Shown one piece after another: positions 1 through 7,082 of a DNA stretch of 10,913 bases. The notes under the pieces are model-generated. The model was not told the DNA's origin. It saw nothing but the letters and a program-made list of their open reading frames with translations, and searched no databases. Where the stretch lies: assembly GCA_902775075.1 (NCBI GenBank), contig CACYKX010000132.1:1-10913 (forward strand). Direction: 5' to 3'. The position numbers and the translations under genes are program-made. Origin of the DNA: an uncultured Prevotellaceae bacterium (lineage in GTDB: Bacteria > Bacteroidota > Bacteroidia > Bacteroidales > Bacteroidaceae). Within the stretch, counting starts at the first letter, position 1. The number at the start of each line of letters is the position of its first letter.

Positions 1-480
1 ATGGGCATCACTGAACTGGACGATTTTATATCCTTCAAAAGATTCCGGAAGATCATGGAATGTCAAATCGATATGTTGTACCTTCAACTTGCGAGGACCA
101 ATCGTCAGACTATAAAAGAAAAGTAATGTAACCATAAAGGCTATTGCATAACCGACAATAGAACCCCAGTTTATTTTCATGGGAATGAACTTTCGGATAC
201 GCTTTCCCACGAAACTACAGACGACATATGCAAATTTAGGAACAATGAGAATCCCCCAAAAGTAGAAATAGACTATGATCCATATCTGTTCTGAAGGAAG
301 GAAATTATCCGTACATGCAAGTATTGTCGTATATACGATCATAAAGAGCGCAGGACACCACCACAAGAGGCGCTTCCACCAACAATAGGGGTTAAGCATG
401 TGTCGCAGATAGTGTCTGTCGAGATATATGTCTGGCAGGACTATCAACAATAATATCCATATAAATACTCTTAATATCAT
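1..480 (-). CDS. Membrane metallophosphoesterase, N-terminal part (runs off the window)
   Basis: The frame is open from an ATG at 480 to the window edge, giving 160 codons. The visible part is mostly membrane: hydrophobic segments at about residues 3-19, 39-57, 66-91 and 108-127, with a basic stretch (GKRIRK) near 92-97. The last residues read YKIVQFSDAH. This matches the first metal-binding motif (D-x-H) of calcineurin-like phosphoesterases of the YkuE/YaeI type, in which a membrane anchor precedes the catalytic domain. Those enzymes hydrolyse phosphoesters with a two-metal centre; the substrate here cannot be told. The start lies 10 nt after the stop of the MetH reactivation-domain gene, so the two are probably co-transcribed. 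The catalytic domain is outside the window, so the family call rests on one motif plus topology. Confidence 0.75.
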   Translation of the reverse strand, partial: MILRVFIWILLLIVLPDIYLDRHYLRHMLNPYCWWKRLLWWCPALFMIVYTTILACTDNFLPSEQIWIIVYFYFWGILIVPKFAYVVCSFVGKRIRKFIPMKINWGSIVGYAIAFMVTLLFFYSLTIGPRKLKVQHIDLTFHDLPESFEGYKIVQFSDAH

Positions 481-490
481 CTTATAAATT

Positions 491-1309
491 CTATTTTTTC
501 AAGAGACTCATCTCCAAGAACTTTCTTACCATCGTCAATGGTAATCCTCGACGGGCAGCGTAATCTGCCAATTGGTCTTCTCCTATCTTACCCAGTTCGA
601 AATATCTGCTCTGTGGATGAGCGAACATAAAGCCACTAACACTGGCATGGGGTTGCATCATTCCGCTCTCTGTGAGTCGAACACCCACTTGTTTCATATC
701 CAGAAGTTCATCAAGAAGAAAATTGATACTGGTATCCGGGAGTGACGGATATCCCACAGCAGGGCGTATACCTTGATATTCTTCATTATGTGTTTGCTCC
801 ATTGTAAGTTGCTCGTCCGGAGCATACCCCCAATATTTTCTTCTTACTTCTTCGTGCATCTTCTCTGCCGTTCCCTCTGCCAGACGGTCAGCCAGTACCT
901 GCGAAAGCATGCGTTCATAGACATCTTCATGATAGTCATTTCTCACATCTGCCTCTACGGTCGTACAAAAGATGCCTATTTGGTCTGTCTTTCCATCTGT
1001 TACCGGGATAATGAAATCAGCAAGACAGAGATTCGGTTCCGCCGACTGGGTACTTTTCTGCTGACGGAGCATTGGGATTCTCAATCCGCCCACGAGCAAG
1101 TCATCCCCGTCACTATTAGCGGCAAAGATTCCGAAACGAGCCAGACAATGATACTTCTTTTCCCACGATTTCAGCATCTTTTCGGCGTCATCTCTCAGTT
1201 TTCTTTTAGCCTCTTCCGGTTTTCCCATCATTCCCCATGTATGGTAGAAATAGAGCCAATTGATATATGGAGAGATGTCACTAACTTGATATGTGAGTTG
1301 TTTGATCAC
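491..1309 (-). CDS. Stand-alone cobalamin-dependent methionine synthase reactivation domain protein
   Basis: This 272-residue protein matches, over nearly its whole length, the C-terminal activation domain of MetH. That domain binds S-adenosylmethionine and reductively methylates inactive cob(II)alamin so that methionine synthase can resume turnover. Visible hallmarks are YINWLYFYHTW (15-25), FAANSDGDD (62-70), CLADFI (95-100), YWGYAP (159-164), the SAM-site motif RPAVGYP (182-188) and SVSGFMFAHPQSRYF (223-237). No homocysteine-, folate- or B12-binding module precedes it, so it must act in trans. A similar split is known in Thermotoga maritima. Translation starts at GTG, whose G is shared with the TAG stop of the dihydroorotase frame (TAGTG). 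No ATG lies before the conserved N-terminal block. It could be a diverged paralogue with another corrinoid partner. Confidence 0.88.
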   Translation of the reverse strand: MIKQLTYQVSDISPYINWLYFYHTWGMMGKPEEAKRKLRDDAEKMLKSWEKKYHCLARFGIFAANSDGDDLLVGGLRIPMLRQQKSTQSAEPNLCLADFIIPVTDGKTDQIGIFCTTVEADVRNDYHEDVYERMLSQVLADRLAEGTAEKMHEEVRRKYWGYAPDEQLTMEQTHNEEYQGIRPAVGYPSLPDTSINFLLDELLDMKQVGVRLTESGMMQPHASVSGFMFAHPQSRYFELGKIGEDQLADYAARRGLPLTMVRKFLEMSLLKK

Positions 1310-2540
1310 TAGGCGCGGAATTTTATCTCTTCTCCTCTATAACTTTCATCTAATGTTCCCTTGTGATATACAATATGTCCATTACAGATTGTATAGGCAA
1401 CACGCCACTGATACAGGTGTCCTTCCATAGGACTCCATTTACATTTGCTCTGAATATCGTTTACAGATACTGTCCACGGTTCCTTCTTCACGATTACAAT
1501 ATCTGCTTTATAGTCCGGACGAAGAAAACCTCGACGTGAGACTTCGAACAGTCGGGCTGGTTGATGTGACATCAGTTCAACAAGTCGCTCTATGGTGAGC
1601 ACTCCTTGATCAACCAATTCGAGCATCGTCACCAACGAGAATTGCAACATTGGCATTCCTGATGCTGCATGGGCACATCCCCCTACTTTATCTTTTAATT
1701 CATGAGGGGCATGATCTGTACCGATACACGATATTCTTCCATCCATCAGTGCTTTACGGATTGCATCTCTGTCAGAACGGCTCTTTATCGACGGATTACA
1801 TTTTATTCGTGTTCCCTTTTCTGCATAATCTTCATCCGTAAAAAACAAATGGGCTATACATGCTTCTAGGGTTATATTCTTATCTGCCAAAGTGAGTTCG
1901 TCGGCTGTGGAGATATGGGCGATATGGAGATGTGCCCCACTTTCATTGGCTAGTTGAGCCGCCAAACTACTACTCTGATAGCAGGCCTTTGCGCTTCGGA
2001 TCTCTGCATGATGAATGACGTCTGGATCCTCACCATATTTCTCCTTAGCTTGTTTCATATTCTCATTGATCAACTTCGTATCTTCACAATGAGTCATTAC
2101 CGGGAGGTTTCTTTCCTTAGCGATATGGAAAATTTCGCGAAGACTGTCCATCTTGTCAACAAGCATATTGCCTGTGCTGGCTCCCATAAACAACTTAATA
2201 CCCGGAACTCTTGTTACGTCGACTGTTTTCAATTCCTCGGCATTGTCATTCGTTGCACCGATAAAGAAACTGTAGTTTACATGACTTTTTTCTGCGCCCA
2301 AAGAGAATTTCTCCTCTAAAGTTTCGATGCTCGTTGTCTGAGGATTCGTATTCGGCATATCGAAGAAAGAGGTAACACCGCCAAATGCGGCAGCACGGCT
2401 CTCGCTTTCGATGTCTGCCTTTCGCGTTAATCCTGGCTCACGGAAATGAACATGCTCATCGATGACGCCGGGTAATACAAAACATCCCGTAGCATCTATA
2501 ATCTGATCATAGTTGCCACGGGCTATCCCATCAATATATA
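1309..2540 (-). CDS. pyrC: Dihydroorotase, apparently lacking its 5' end and start codon
   Basis: Dihydroorotase cyclises N-carbamoyl-aspartate to dihydroorotate in pyrimidine synthesis. Catalytic elements are intact: the zinc motif DEHVHFREPGL (HxH at 2446-2454), FFDMPNTNP, the lysine to be carboxylated in GIKLFMG, MTHCED, HIAHIS and GTDHAPH, then a complete C-terminal beta domain. The problem is the beginning. The first in-frame ATG is at 2358, after the HxH motif, so a protein started there would lack zinc ligands. Upstream the frame stays open to a TGA at 2650-2652, but none of its 97 codons is ATG, GTG, TTG or CTG, and beyond 2541 it runs through the end of the DUF4369 gene. The family normally has about 60 residues before HxH; only about 30 fit between HxH and the DUF4369 stop. 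The 5' boundary given is therefore the end of non-overlapping sequence, not a mapped start. A truncated pseudogene, a rare ATT/ATA start, or a sequence error remain possible. Confidence 0.85.
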
Positions 2541-3347
2541 TTAGTTGGCCGGAGTATTCTGGGTTGCAGGTGCTGCCAATTCGTTTGCCGTAGGAGCAGG
2601 AGCAGCATCCGGATTCTGCGGTTGTACCTGAGGAGCCTGTGCAGGAGCCTCACGTGTACCATTCATAATCTCTTCGTTTTCCTGAGCTTTCTGATAATAA
2701 TCCTTTACATAAGGATCGTTCTTGAAGGTATCGGTAGCCTTGCTCATGATATCCTCTATCCATGGAGTAAGGATAGGATACTGATTGTTGATGGTAACCA
2801 TAAAGAACACACCAGGGCCCAGAATATTATCGAAATTGTCTGTTACGAAATTTGTGATCAGTCGGTCTTCTTGTTCAGACAAGCGCTGTGCCTCCACATT
2901 CAAGCGCTGATTCACGACCTCCATATTTCTGCCATTCATAATAGCCTGATCATGCTTATGAACCAATTCAGCTTCCTGATTCTTCAACTGATTATACTTA
3001 CTAAAGAACTTAGAAAGTTTATCATTCAAAGGAGTACCAGTAACGGTCTGCTGTGCATAATCAATCTTGACATTGATATCACCACTTTCTAACACCAAAG
3101 GAAGTACACTCTGATCATCCATGAAGATACTGGCCATTCTTACAGAATCTACAGTACCCGAGAATTGGAACTGTCCATGAAGAACATCACAAGAATCTAT
3201 ATTTTTGAAATCATTATTTTTGAGCACTTTCAAGTATAGCATCTGTCCGTCAAGTGTTGAAACATTGCTATTACCTTGCACATTATAAGAGTTGACACAA
3301 GAGGTCAATGCCAACAGAGAGAAGAGAGTGTATATAATTTTATTCAT
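2541..3347 (-). CDS. DUF4369 domain lipoprotein
   Basis: A 268-residue predicted lipoprotein. The N-terminus MNKIIYTLFSLLALTSC is a signal peptide with a lipobox (LTSC, Cys17), so the mature protein should be lipid-anchored in the envelope. Residues about 25-115 fit the DUF4369 beta-rich domain, which in Bacteroidota often precedes a thioredoxin-like domain in TlpA/ResA-type proteins. Here no thioredoxin domain or CxxC motif follows. Residues about 118-165 are charged and probably coiled coil (KNQEAELVHKHDQA, RLSEQEDRL). The C-terminus from about 235 is a Pro/Ala/Gln-rich tail, probably unstructured. A -7 element lies 23 nt upstream of the ATG. The gene is first in the run leading to dihydroorotase. 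Its molecular role is unknown. Confidence 0.82.
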   Translation of the reverse strand: MNKIIYTLFSLLALTSCVNSYNVQGNSNVSTLDGQMLYLKVLKNNDFKNIDSCDVLHGQFQFSGTVDSVRMASIFMDDQSVLPLVLESGDINVKIDYAQQTVTGTPLNDKLSKFFSKYNQLKNQEAELVHKHDQAIMNGRNMEVVNQRLNVEAQRLSEQEDRLITNFVTDNFDNILGPGVFFMVTINNQYPILTPWIEDIMSKATDTFKNDPYVKDYYQKAQENEEIMNGTREAPAQAPQVQPQNPDAAPAPTANELAAPATQNTPAN

Positions 3348-3369
3348 AAGTCGGTATTAAGTTCAAGAG

Positions 3370-3377
3370 CAAAGGTA
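3370..3377 (-). promoter_or_regulatory. Bacteroidota -7 promoter element for the DUF4369 gene
   Basis: TACCTTTG on the minus strand matches the TAnnTTTG -7 consensus of the Bacteroidota primary sigma factor. The expected -33 position carries only a weak TTTTC. Transcription would begin near 3365, giving a leader of about 17 nt before the ATG at 3347. This suggests that the DUF4369 gene starts its own transcript rather than depending on the division-gene promoter further upstream. Confidence 0.55.
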
Positions 3378-3446
3378 CAATGTATTATTGTTCCTAGAAA
3401 ATATTTTTATGCAATTTAATTGTATCTGCCGAAGTTTTAGTATTTT

Positions 3447-3872
3447 TTATTCTTTTCGAAGTTCATGACTGATACGATGTGTCGTGTACAATTCCAATAT
3501 GGCAGCCACCAGCAATAATACAACCCACTTATTATAAAAATAGGTGATGTATGTTTCATAGTTCTCGAATAAGGAACGGAAAAAGCCATAAACGGTATCT
3601 ACCATGGATATGCCCGCCAATACAAAGAATATATCAGCGAAGACCTGTATTTTCTTCAGTCTCTTGATTACAATATTAGTGCCTTCATAGATTTGCATAG
3701 CCTGAATGACAGAAAACAAGACTGTTCCGAGAAGGAATATCCAGCACGTTACCATTATCAACTTGGGATAAACAAAACCAAAAGCAAAGCATCCGGCTCC
3801 TATCACCATCATTAAGCCACCAATCAAAAACAGAGCGCTCTGCAATTTACTCAATTGTTTCATCGTCTTCAT
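3447..3872 (-). CDS. Small four-helix membrane protein of unknown function
   Basis: A 141-residue integral membrane protein with four hydrophobic segments at about 12-33, 37-58, 77-97 and 114-131 and basic residues in the loop at 70-74 and at both ends. I do not recognise a named family. Its start overlaps the end of the FtsB/DivIC-like gene by 26 nt in another frame; a second in-frame ATG at 3863 would shorten the overlap to 17 nt. The overlap implies coupled translation and co-transcription from the divergent promoter near 4215. Position beside a division protein and dnaX hints at a chromosomal envelope role, but nothing in the sequence proves one. Confidence 0.75.
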   Translation of the reverse strand: MKTMKQLSKLQSALFLIGGLMMVIGAGCFAFGFVYPKLIMVTCWIFLLGTVLFSVIQAMQIYEGTNIVIKRLKKIQVFADIFFVLAGISMVDTVYGFFRSLFENYETYITYFYNKWVVLLLVAAILELYTTHRISHELRKE

Positions 3873-4194
3873 TAGTATTTTTTTCAGCTTGCTCGTCTGT
3901 ACTCAAGACAAAGATATCCTCATCATCGGCTTTCATGAAGTAACGCTCACGAGCGATTTTCTCAATAGCCTTAGGATCTTTCTTGATTTCCAGTAAATTC
4001 TTACTGTCTCTCTCGTACTGCTTATTATAGAATTCTATCTGATCTTCCAATTCGCTTATCTGCAGTTCATACTGGATACGCTTTCTGAAACTGTTATCAT
4101 CGAGCACACCCACAACAAGAAGACCCACCACAATTGTTATCAAATACTTGTAGTGAGAGATGACTTCCAATATAATATTCAGACGGCTTGCCAT
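3847..4194 (-). CDS. FtsB/DivIC-family septum formation initiator protein
   Basis: A 115-residue bitopic protein with the usual layout of the septum-formation initiator family. It has a short cytoplasmic N-terminus, one transmembrane helix at about residues 17-31 (YLITIVVGLLVVGVL), a coiled coil at about 38-70 (LQISELEDQIEFYNKQ), and the conserved tail DPKAIEKIARERYFMKADDEDIFV (73-95, quoted in part as a family signature). Such proteins pair with FtsL-like partners in the divisome and help activate septal wall synthesis by FtsW/FtsI. The acidic C-terminus (NTNEDDETIE) is typical of Bacteroidota members. The leader is only about 14 nt, with no clear Shine-Dalgarno site. FtsB versus DivIC cannot be decided from sequence alone. 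Confidence 0.88.
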   Translation of the reverse strand: MASRLNIILEVISHYKYLITIVVGLLVVGVLDDNSFRKRIQYELQISELEDQIEFYNKQYERDSKNLLEIKKDPKAIEKIARERYFMKADDEDIFVLSTDEQAEKNTNEDDETIE

Positions 4195-4210
4195 GATTAT
4201 TTATTATTTG

Positions 4211-4243
4211 TTTGCAAAGATAACAAAAAAATTATTATCTTTG
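4211..4243 (+). promoter_or_regulatory. dnaX promoter (TTTG - 21 nt - TATCTTTG)
   Basis: The -33 TTTG at 4211-4214 and the -7 TATCTTTG at 4236-4243 are separated by 21 nt, close to the Bacteroidota consensus. Transcription would start near 4248-4250, giving a leader of about 15 nt before the ATG at 4265. This rules out translation from any ATG upstream of the promoter. Confidence 0.78.
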
Positions 4244-4246
4244 CAA
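4212..4246. repeat. 12-bp perfect inverted repeat forming a symmetric divergent promoter
   Basis: TTGCAAAGATAA (4212-4223) and TTATCTTTGCAA (4235-4246) are exact reverse complements separated by 11 A/T-rich bases. Each arm carries the -7 element of one promoter and the -33 TTG of the other, so RNA polymerase can bind the same site in either direction. It separates the division genes (minus) from dnaX (plus). Confidence 0.85.
4215..4222 (-). promoter_or_regulatory. -7 promoter element for the FtsB/DivIC-like gene
   Basis: TATCTTTG on the minus strand is a perfect TAnnTTTG -7 element, 20 nt upstream of the ATG. The matching -33 TTG (4244-4246) lies 21 nt further upstream, inside the -7 arm of the oppositely directed dnaX promoter. 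Predicted transcription starts near 4208-4210. Confidence 0.75.
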
Positions 4247-4264
4247 GGCAAAGCAAGAAAAACT

Positions 4265-6091
4265 ATGGAAGAATATATTGTTTCTGCGCGAAAGTATCGT
4301 CCTGTAACCTTTGACTCGGTTGTCGGACAAGGTGCTCTCACTACAACTCTGAAGAATGCGGTAAAAAGCAGGAAACTGGCTCACGCTTATCTGTTCTGCG
4401 GTCCGAGAGGTGTAGGAAAGACTACTTGTGCGCGTATTTTCGCCAAAGCTATAAACTGTGAACACCCAACAGCAGAGGGTGAGGCTTGCAATGAGTGCGA
4501 GAGTTGCAAAGCCTTCAGCGAGGGAAGATCTTATAACATCTTTGAACTTGATGCTGCCAGCAACAACTCTGTAGAGAACATCAAGGCGCTGATGGAGCAG
4601 ACACGCATTCCGCCTCAGGTCGGACGCTACAAGGTCTTCATCATCGACGAGGTACACATGCTCTCTACAGCGGCTTTCAATGCTTTCCTCAAAACCTTGG
4701 AGGAACCGCCTGCTCATGTCATCTTTATTCTCGCTACTACCGAGAAGCATAAGATTCTGCCTACGATTCTGAGTCGTTGCCAGATTTATGACTTTGAACG
4801 AATGACGGTGCCTAATACGATTGAGCATCTGAAGAAGGTGGCCGAGAAGGAAGGGTTCACCTACGAGGAACAGGCTCTTGCTGTCATCGCTGAAAAAGCT
4901 GATGGTGGTATGCGTGATGCGCTTAGTATCTTTGACCAGGCTGCAAGTTTCTGTCAAGGGAACATCACATATCAGAAGGTTATCGAGGACTTGAATGTTC
5001 TCGACTCGGAAAACTATTTCAAGATCATTGACCTTGCCTTAGAGAACAAGGTAAGCGACATCATGGTACTCCTAAATGCCATTCTATGCAAAGGTTTCGA
5101 TGGTGGCAACTTGATAGATGGGCTTGCTGCTCATGTGCGTAATGTGATGATGGCCAAAGATCCTCAGACTTTACCTTTGTTGGAGGTAAGTGACGAACAG
5201 AGGAAGAAATATGAGGCACAGGCTCAGAAATGTCCTATACCTTTCTTATATAAGTCGCTCAAGATCATGAACGACTGTGACATCAACTATCGTCAGAGTA
5301 GCAACAAGCGGCTTTTGGTTGAGCTCACTTTGATACAGGTTGCACAGATTACGCAACCTGAAGATCAGGATGTGCCTAATGCGGGGCGTCAGCCCCATAG
5401 ATTGAAATCCCTGTTTCAGAAATTCGTAATTGCAAAGCCTAAACCGGCTATACAGGTGGCTGGGGCTGACAAGACTGCTCTGCATGCAACCAGGAGTGCT
5501 CAGAAGCAGAATACGAAAGCGGTCGCTACTACAGAGACCGTTGCTCCTGCTTCGACAGATCATTTGTCTGGGAAGACCAAGAGGACTGCTGATAACATAA
5601 AACTCGGTAGCATCGGATTAACTTTCAACAATCTTCTGAACCCTAAGAAACAGACTTATGGGAAGTCGAAGAATGATGAGGATTTGGATAATGTCGTGGA
5701 GACTCCTCAGATTAGCAAGGGGGAGGCTCTGAAGTTTACACAGGAGGAACTTGACCTGCAATGGCTCATGATGTGTAAAAGGATGCCGCCAAAGATGATA
5801 GGACTGGCTCAGCGCCTCAGGAATTCAAATCCAGTCATCACGGATTATCCTAACATAGAGGTTGTCGTAGAAAACGAGATTCTCCTTGAACAGATTCAAG
5901 GAATAAAGAACAGAATCAGAGCGACCCTTGCTCAGTATCTGCACAATCCGAACATTCAACTGGATGCTAGATTGGCAAAAGCTGAAGAGGCTAGGAAGAT
6001 ATTGACGAAACGTGAGATTTTCGATGAGATGAGGGAAAAGAATCCTGCCATCGAGAAGTTACGTAAACTCTTGAATTTGGAATTGGCTTAA
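4265..6091 (+). CDS. dnaX: DNA polymerase III clamp-loader subunit gamma/tau
   Basis: DnaX is the ATPase motor of the clamp loader that places the sliding clamp on primed DNA. The 608-residue product shows the AAA+ order: MEEYIVSARKYRP start, Walker A GPRGVGKT (46-53), four zinc-binding cysteines (65, 75, 78, 81), Walker B VFIIDEVH (124-131), sensor-1 region ATTEKHK (157-163) and the SRC arginine-finger motif (170-172). The lid and collar follow to about residue 370. After that comes a weakly conserved linker and a C-terminal tau-like domain (about 500-608). I chose the ATG at 4265 because it opens the conserved N-terminus and lies just downstream of the promoter; the open frame reaching 4160 crosses the promoter. 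I see no A-AAA-AAG slippery heptamer, so a frameshifted short gamma form as in E. coli is not evident. Confidence 0.96.
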   Translation: MEEYIVSARKYRPVTFDSVVGQGALTTTLKNAVKSRKLAHAYLFCGPRGVGKTTCARIFAKAINCEHPTAEGEACNECESCKAFSEGRSYNIFELDAASNNSVENIKALMEQTRIPPQVGRYKVFIIDEVHMLSTAAFNAFLKTLEEPPAHVIFILATTEKHKILPTILSRCQIYDFERMTVPNTIEHLKKVAEKEGFTYEEQALAVIAEKADGGMRDALSIFDQAASFCQGNITYQKVIEDLNVLDSENYFKIIDLALENKVSDIMVLLNAILCKGFDGGNLIDGLAAHVRNVMMAKDPQTLPLLEVSDEQRKKYEAQAQKCPIPFLYKSLKIMNDCDINYRQSSNKRLLVELTLIQVAQITQPEDQDVPNAGRQPHRLKSLFQKFVIAKPKPAIQVAGADKTALHATRSAQKQNTKAVATTETVAPASTDHLSGKTKRTADNIKLGSIGLTFNNLLNPKKQTYGKSKNDEDLDNVVETPQISKGEALKFTQEELDLQWLMMCKRMPPKMIGLAQRLRNSNPVITDYPNIEVVVENEILLEQIQGIKNRIRATLAQYLHNPNIQLDARLAKAEEARKILTKREIFDEMREKNPAIEKLRKLLNLELA

Positions 6092-6111
6092 TTGTCAATT
6101 CCTTATTTTTT
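6079..6111 (+). terminator. Intrinsic terminator of dnaX
   Basis: GGAATTG (6079-6085) pairs perfectly with CAATTCC (6096-6102) around a 10-nt loop and is followed at once by TTATTTTTT. The stop codon of dnaX (6089-6091) lies within the loop, so transcription ends almost immediately after the coding region and does not enter the opposite-strand gene. Confidence 0.8.
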
Positions 6112-6117
6112 CTAGCA

Positions 6118-6633
6118 TTACATATCGGGCATTATTGTTGCACTACTCCTGCGTTTATCATGAACAAGACGACTTGCGCCATTCTTTAATAAATCACCAA
6201 CAGGCAACTCAATGATTAATTTCTTTGACACTTTAAGAAATGGTGTTACTATTGGGCGCAACTCCCAGTGACGAGAAAAAGGATCATAGTATCTCTCAAC
6301 ACCCAAGTGTGCACCGAACTTATTGTTTTTATAAGTGACGTAGCCACCATAACGACTTGTTTTTACATAAGGGAAGGCTGCCATATAGAACCAAGGATTA
6401 CTGCTATAAAGCTCACCCAAAGCAGTCATGCTGAAATTCGATGTAAAAGAGTATGTTGCTGCACCAAGAATTACATATTGGGTAGTAACTCCAATAGCAT
6501 AATACTTGTTGACATTTACACCGCCGGTCAGAACAAGGTGATTCGTATTATAGTTAATGCACATATTAAGTCGAATAATAGCAAGGCGTTGAAGGACGTC
6601 TATTGTCAGGCAGTGAATGTTCCGGAAACGCAT
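6118..6633 (-). CDS. Beta-barrel-like envelope protein, probably a 5'-truncated remnant
   Basis: The 171-codon frame encodes a protein rich in alternating hydrophobic/aromatic strands from about residue 18 to 150, for example HLVLTGGVNVNKYYAIG, NPWFYMAAFPYVKTSRYGGY, FGAHLGVERYYDPF and WELRPIVTPFLKVSKKLIIELP. This resembles the C-terminal half of a Bacteroidota outer-membrane-type barrel protein of unassigned function. Odd points: no signal peptide, an N-terminus (MRFRNIHCLTIDVLQ) that does not look like a natural beginning, and a start only 9 codons downstream of an in-frame stop at about 6661. I see no consensus promoter just upstream. The likely reading is that the 5' part was lost or frameshifted next to mobile-element debris. 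It converges on dnaX. Confidence 0.5.
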   Translation of the reverse strand: MRFRNIHCLTIDVLQRLAIIRLNMCINYNTNHLVLTGGVNVNKYYAIGVTTQYVILGAATYSFTSNFSMTALGELYSSNPWFYMAAFPYVKTSRYGGYVTYKNNKFGAHLGVERYYDPFSRHWELRPIVTPFLKVSKKLIIELPVGDLLKNGASRLVHDKRRSSATIMPDM

Positions 6634-6837
6634 TCGAACGCATTTGATAATTCACCTATAGAAAACATGACGCTATATGTGCGCGTAAAACTTCATCTTG
6701 CTATGGAATTAACTATATAGAGGTGCGATTTTTTTTGTTAAACAAACGAAGAATTAAAGTTATATAAATTTAAATATCAAAGAGTTATAAATTATTCAGC
6801 AGACACTAATTAGGGCGACAAAATAATCTATTGTGCT
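6634..6837. other. AT-rich gap between two gene fragments, no gene seen
   Basis: About 200 bases, very A/T-rich from 6728 to 6800. On the minus strand, short frames (MKFYAHI then stop at about 6673-6693; MFSIGELSNAFECVSG then stop) could be decayed upstream pieces of the barrel gene, but none is long enough to support. No tRNA, clear direct repeats or recombinase site were found. Confidence 0.4.
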
Positions 6838-7023
6838 ATGTACCTGTATGTTGGCTACATCAACGAGGCAACTAACTTTGCTGAAAGCCAAGGTGGTGGC
6901 GGTAGCGACACTAAAGACTGGGGACGTGAGAAGGACGAAGATGAGATAGAATGGATTAAACGATGCTTGCGACAAGCTACTCGGATGGTAAAACAAAGAA
7001 AGAGCACAGGAGTAAGACGGTGA
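6838..7023 (+). pseudogene. C-terminal remnant of a relaxase/mobilization protein
   Basis: The 61-codon frame reads YINEATNFAES, then a glycine run followed by SDTKDWGR, an acidic stretch (EKDEDEIEW), CLRQATRMVKQRKS and a basic end (GVRR). To my recollection this glycine-rich, then acidic, then basic ending is characteristic of the C-terminus of relaxase/mobilization proteins on Bacteroidota mobilizable and conjugative elements. The catalytic part is absent: upstream, the frame meets a stop at 6811-6813 and A/T-rich DNA. The ATG at 6838 is therefore probably fortuitous and the piece non-functional. It marks the site where a mobile element was once present or was excised imperfectly. The family call comes from memory of the ending, not from a search. 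Confidence 0.55.
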
Positions 7024-7024
7024 A

Positions 7025-7067
7025 TGATTAGATGTGAGAAATCATATAGGCTTCTCACATCTAATCA
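7025..7067. terminator. Long perfect inverted repeat, probable bidirectional terminator
   Basis: TGATTAGATGTGAGAA (7025-7040) and TTCTCACATCTAATCA (7052-7067) are exact complements, 16 bp, around an 11-nt loop. It lies between two convergent coding regions: just after the stop of the mobilization remnant and 15 nt after the stop of the minus-strand operon. A terminator for both directions is the simplest role. There is no long T-run, only AAAT on the right side. It could also derive from the mobile element. Confidence 0.65.
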
Positions 7068-7082
7068 AATACACCAATAATG

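Noticed and set aside
773..1312. Plus-strand open frame opposite the MetH reactivation gene
   Set aside because: Shadow frame: the opposite strand carries a clear conserved protein and this translation shows no domain or composition typical of a protein.
4160..4264. Upstream extension of the dnaX frame to an ATG at 4160
   Set aside because: It would overlap the start of the FtsB/DivIC-like gene and run through the dnaX promoter; the conserved DnaX N-terminus begins at 4265.
4235..4957. Minus-strand open frame opposite dnaX
   Set aside because: Antisense shadow over the conserved ATPase domain of dnaX; its translation is rich in Ser, Arg and Cys with no recognisable motif.
6268..6720. Plus-strand frame of 150 codons
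   Set aside because: Opposite the barrel-like gene, which has the more protein-like pattern; this translation has no coherent domain.
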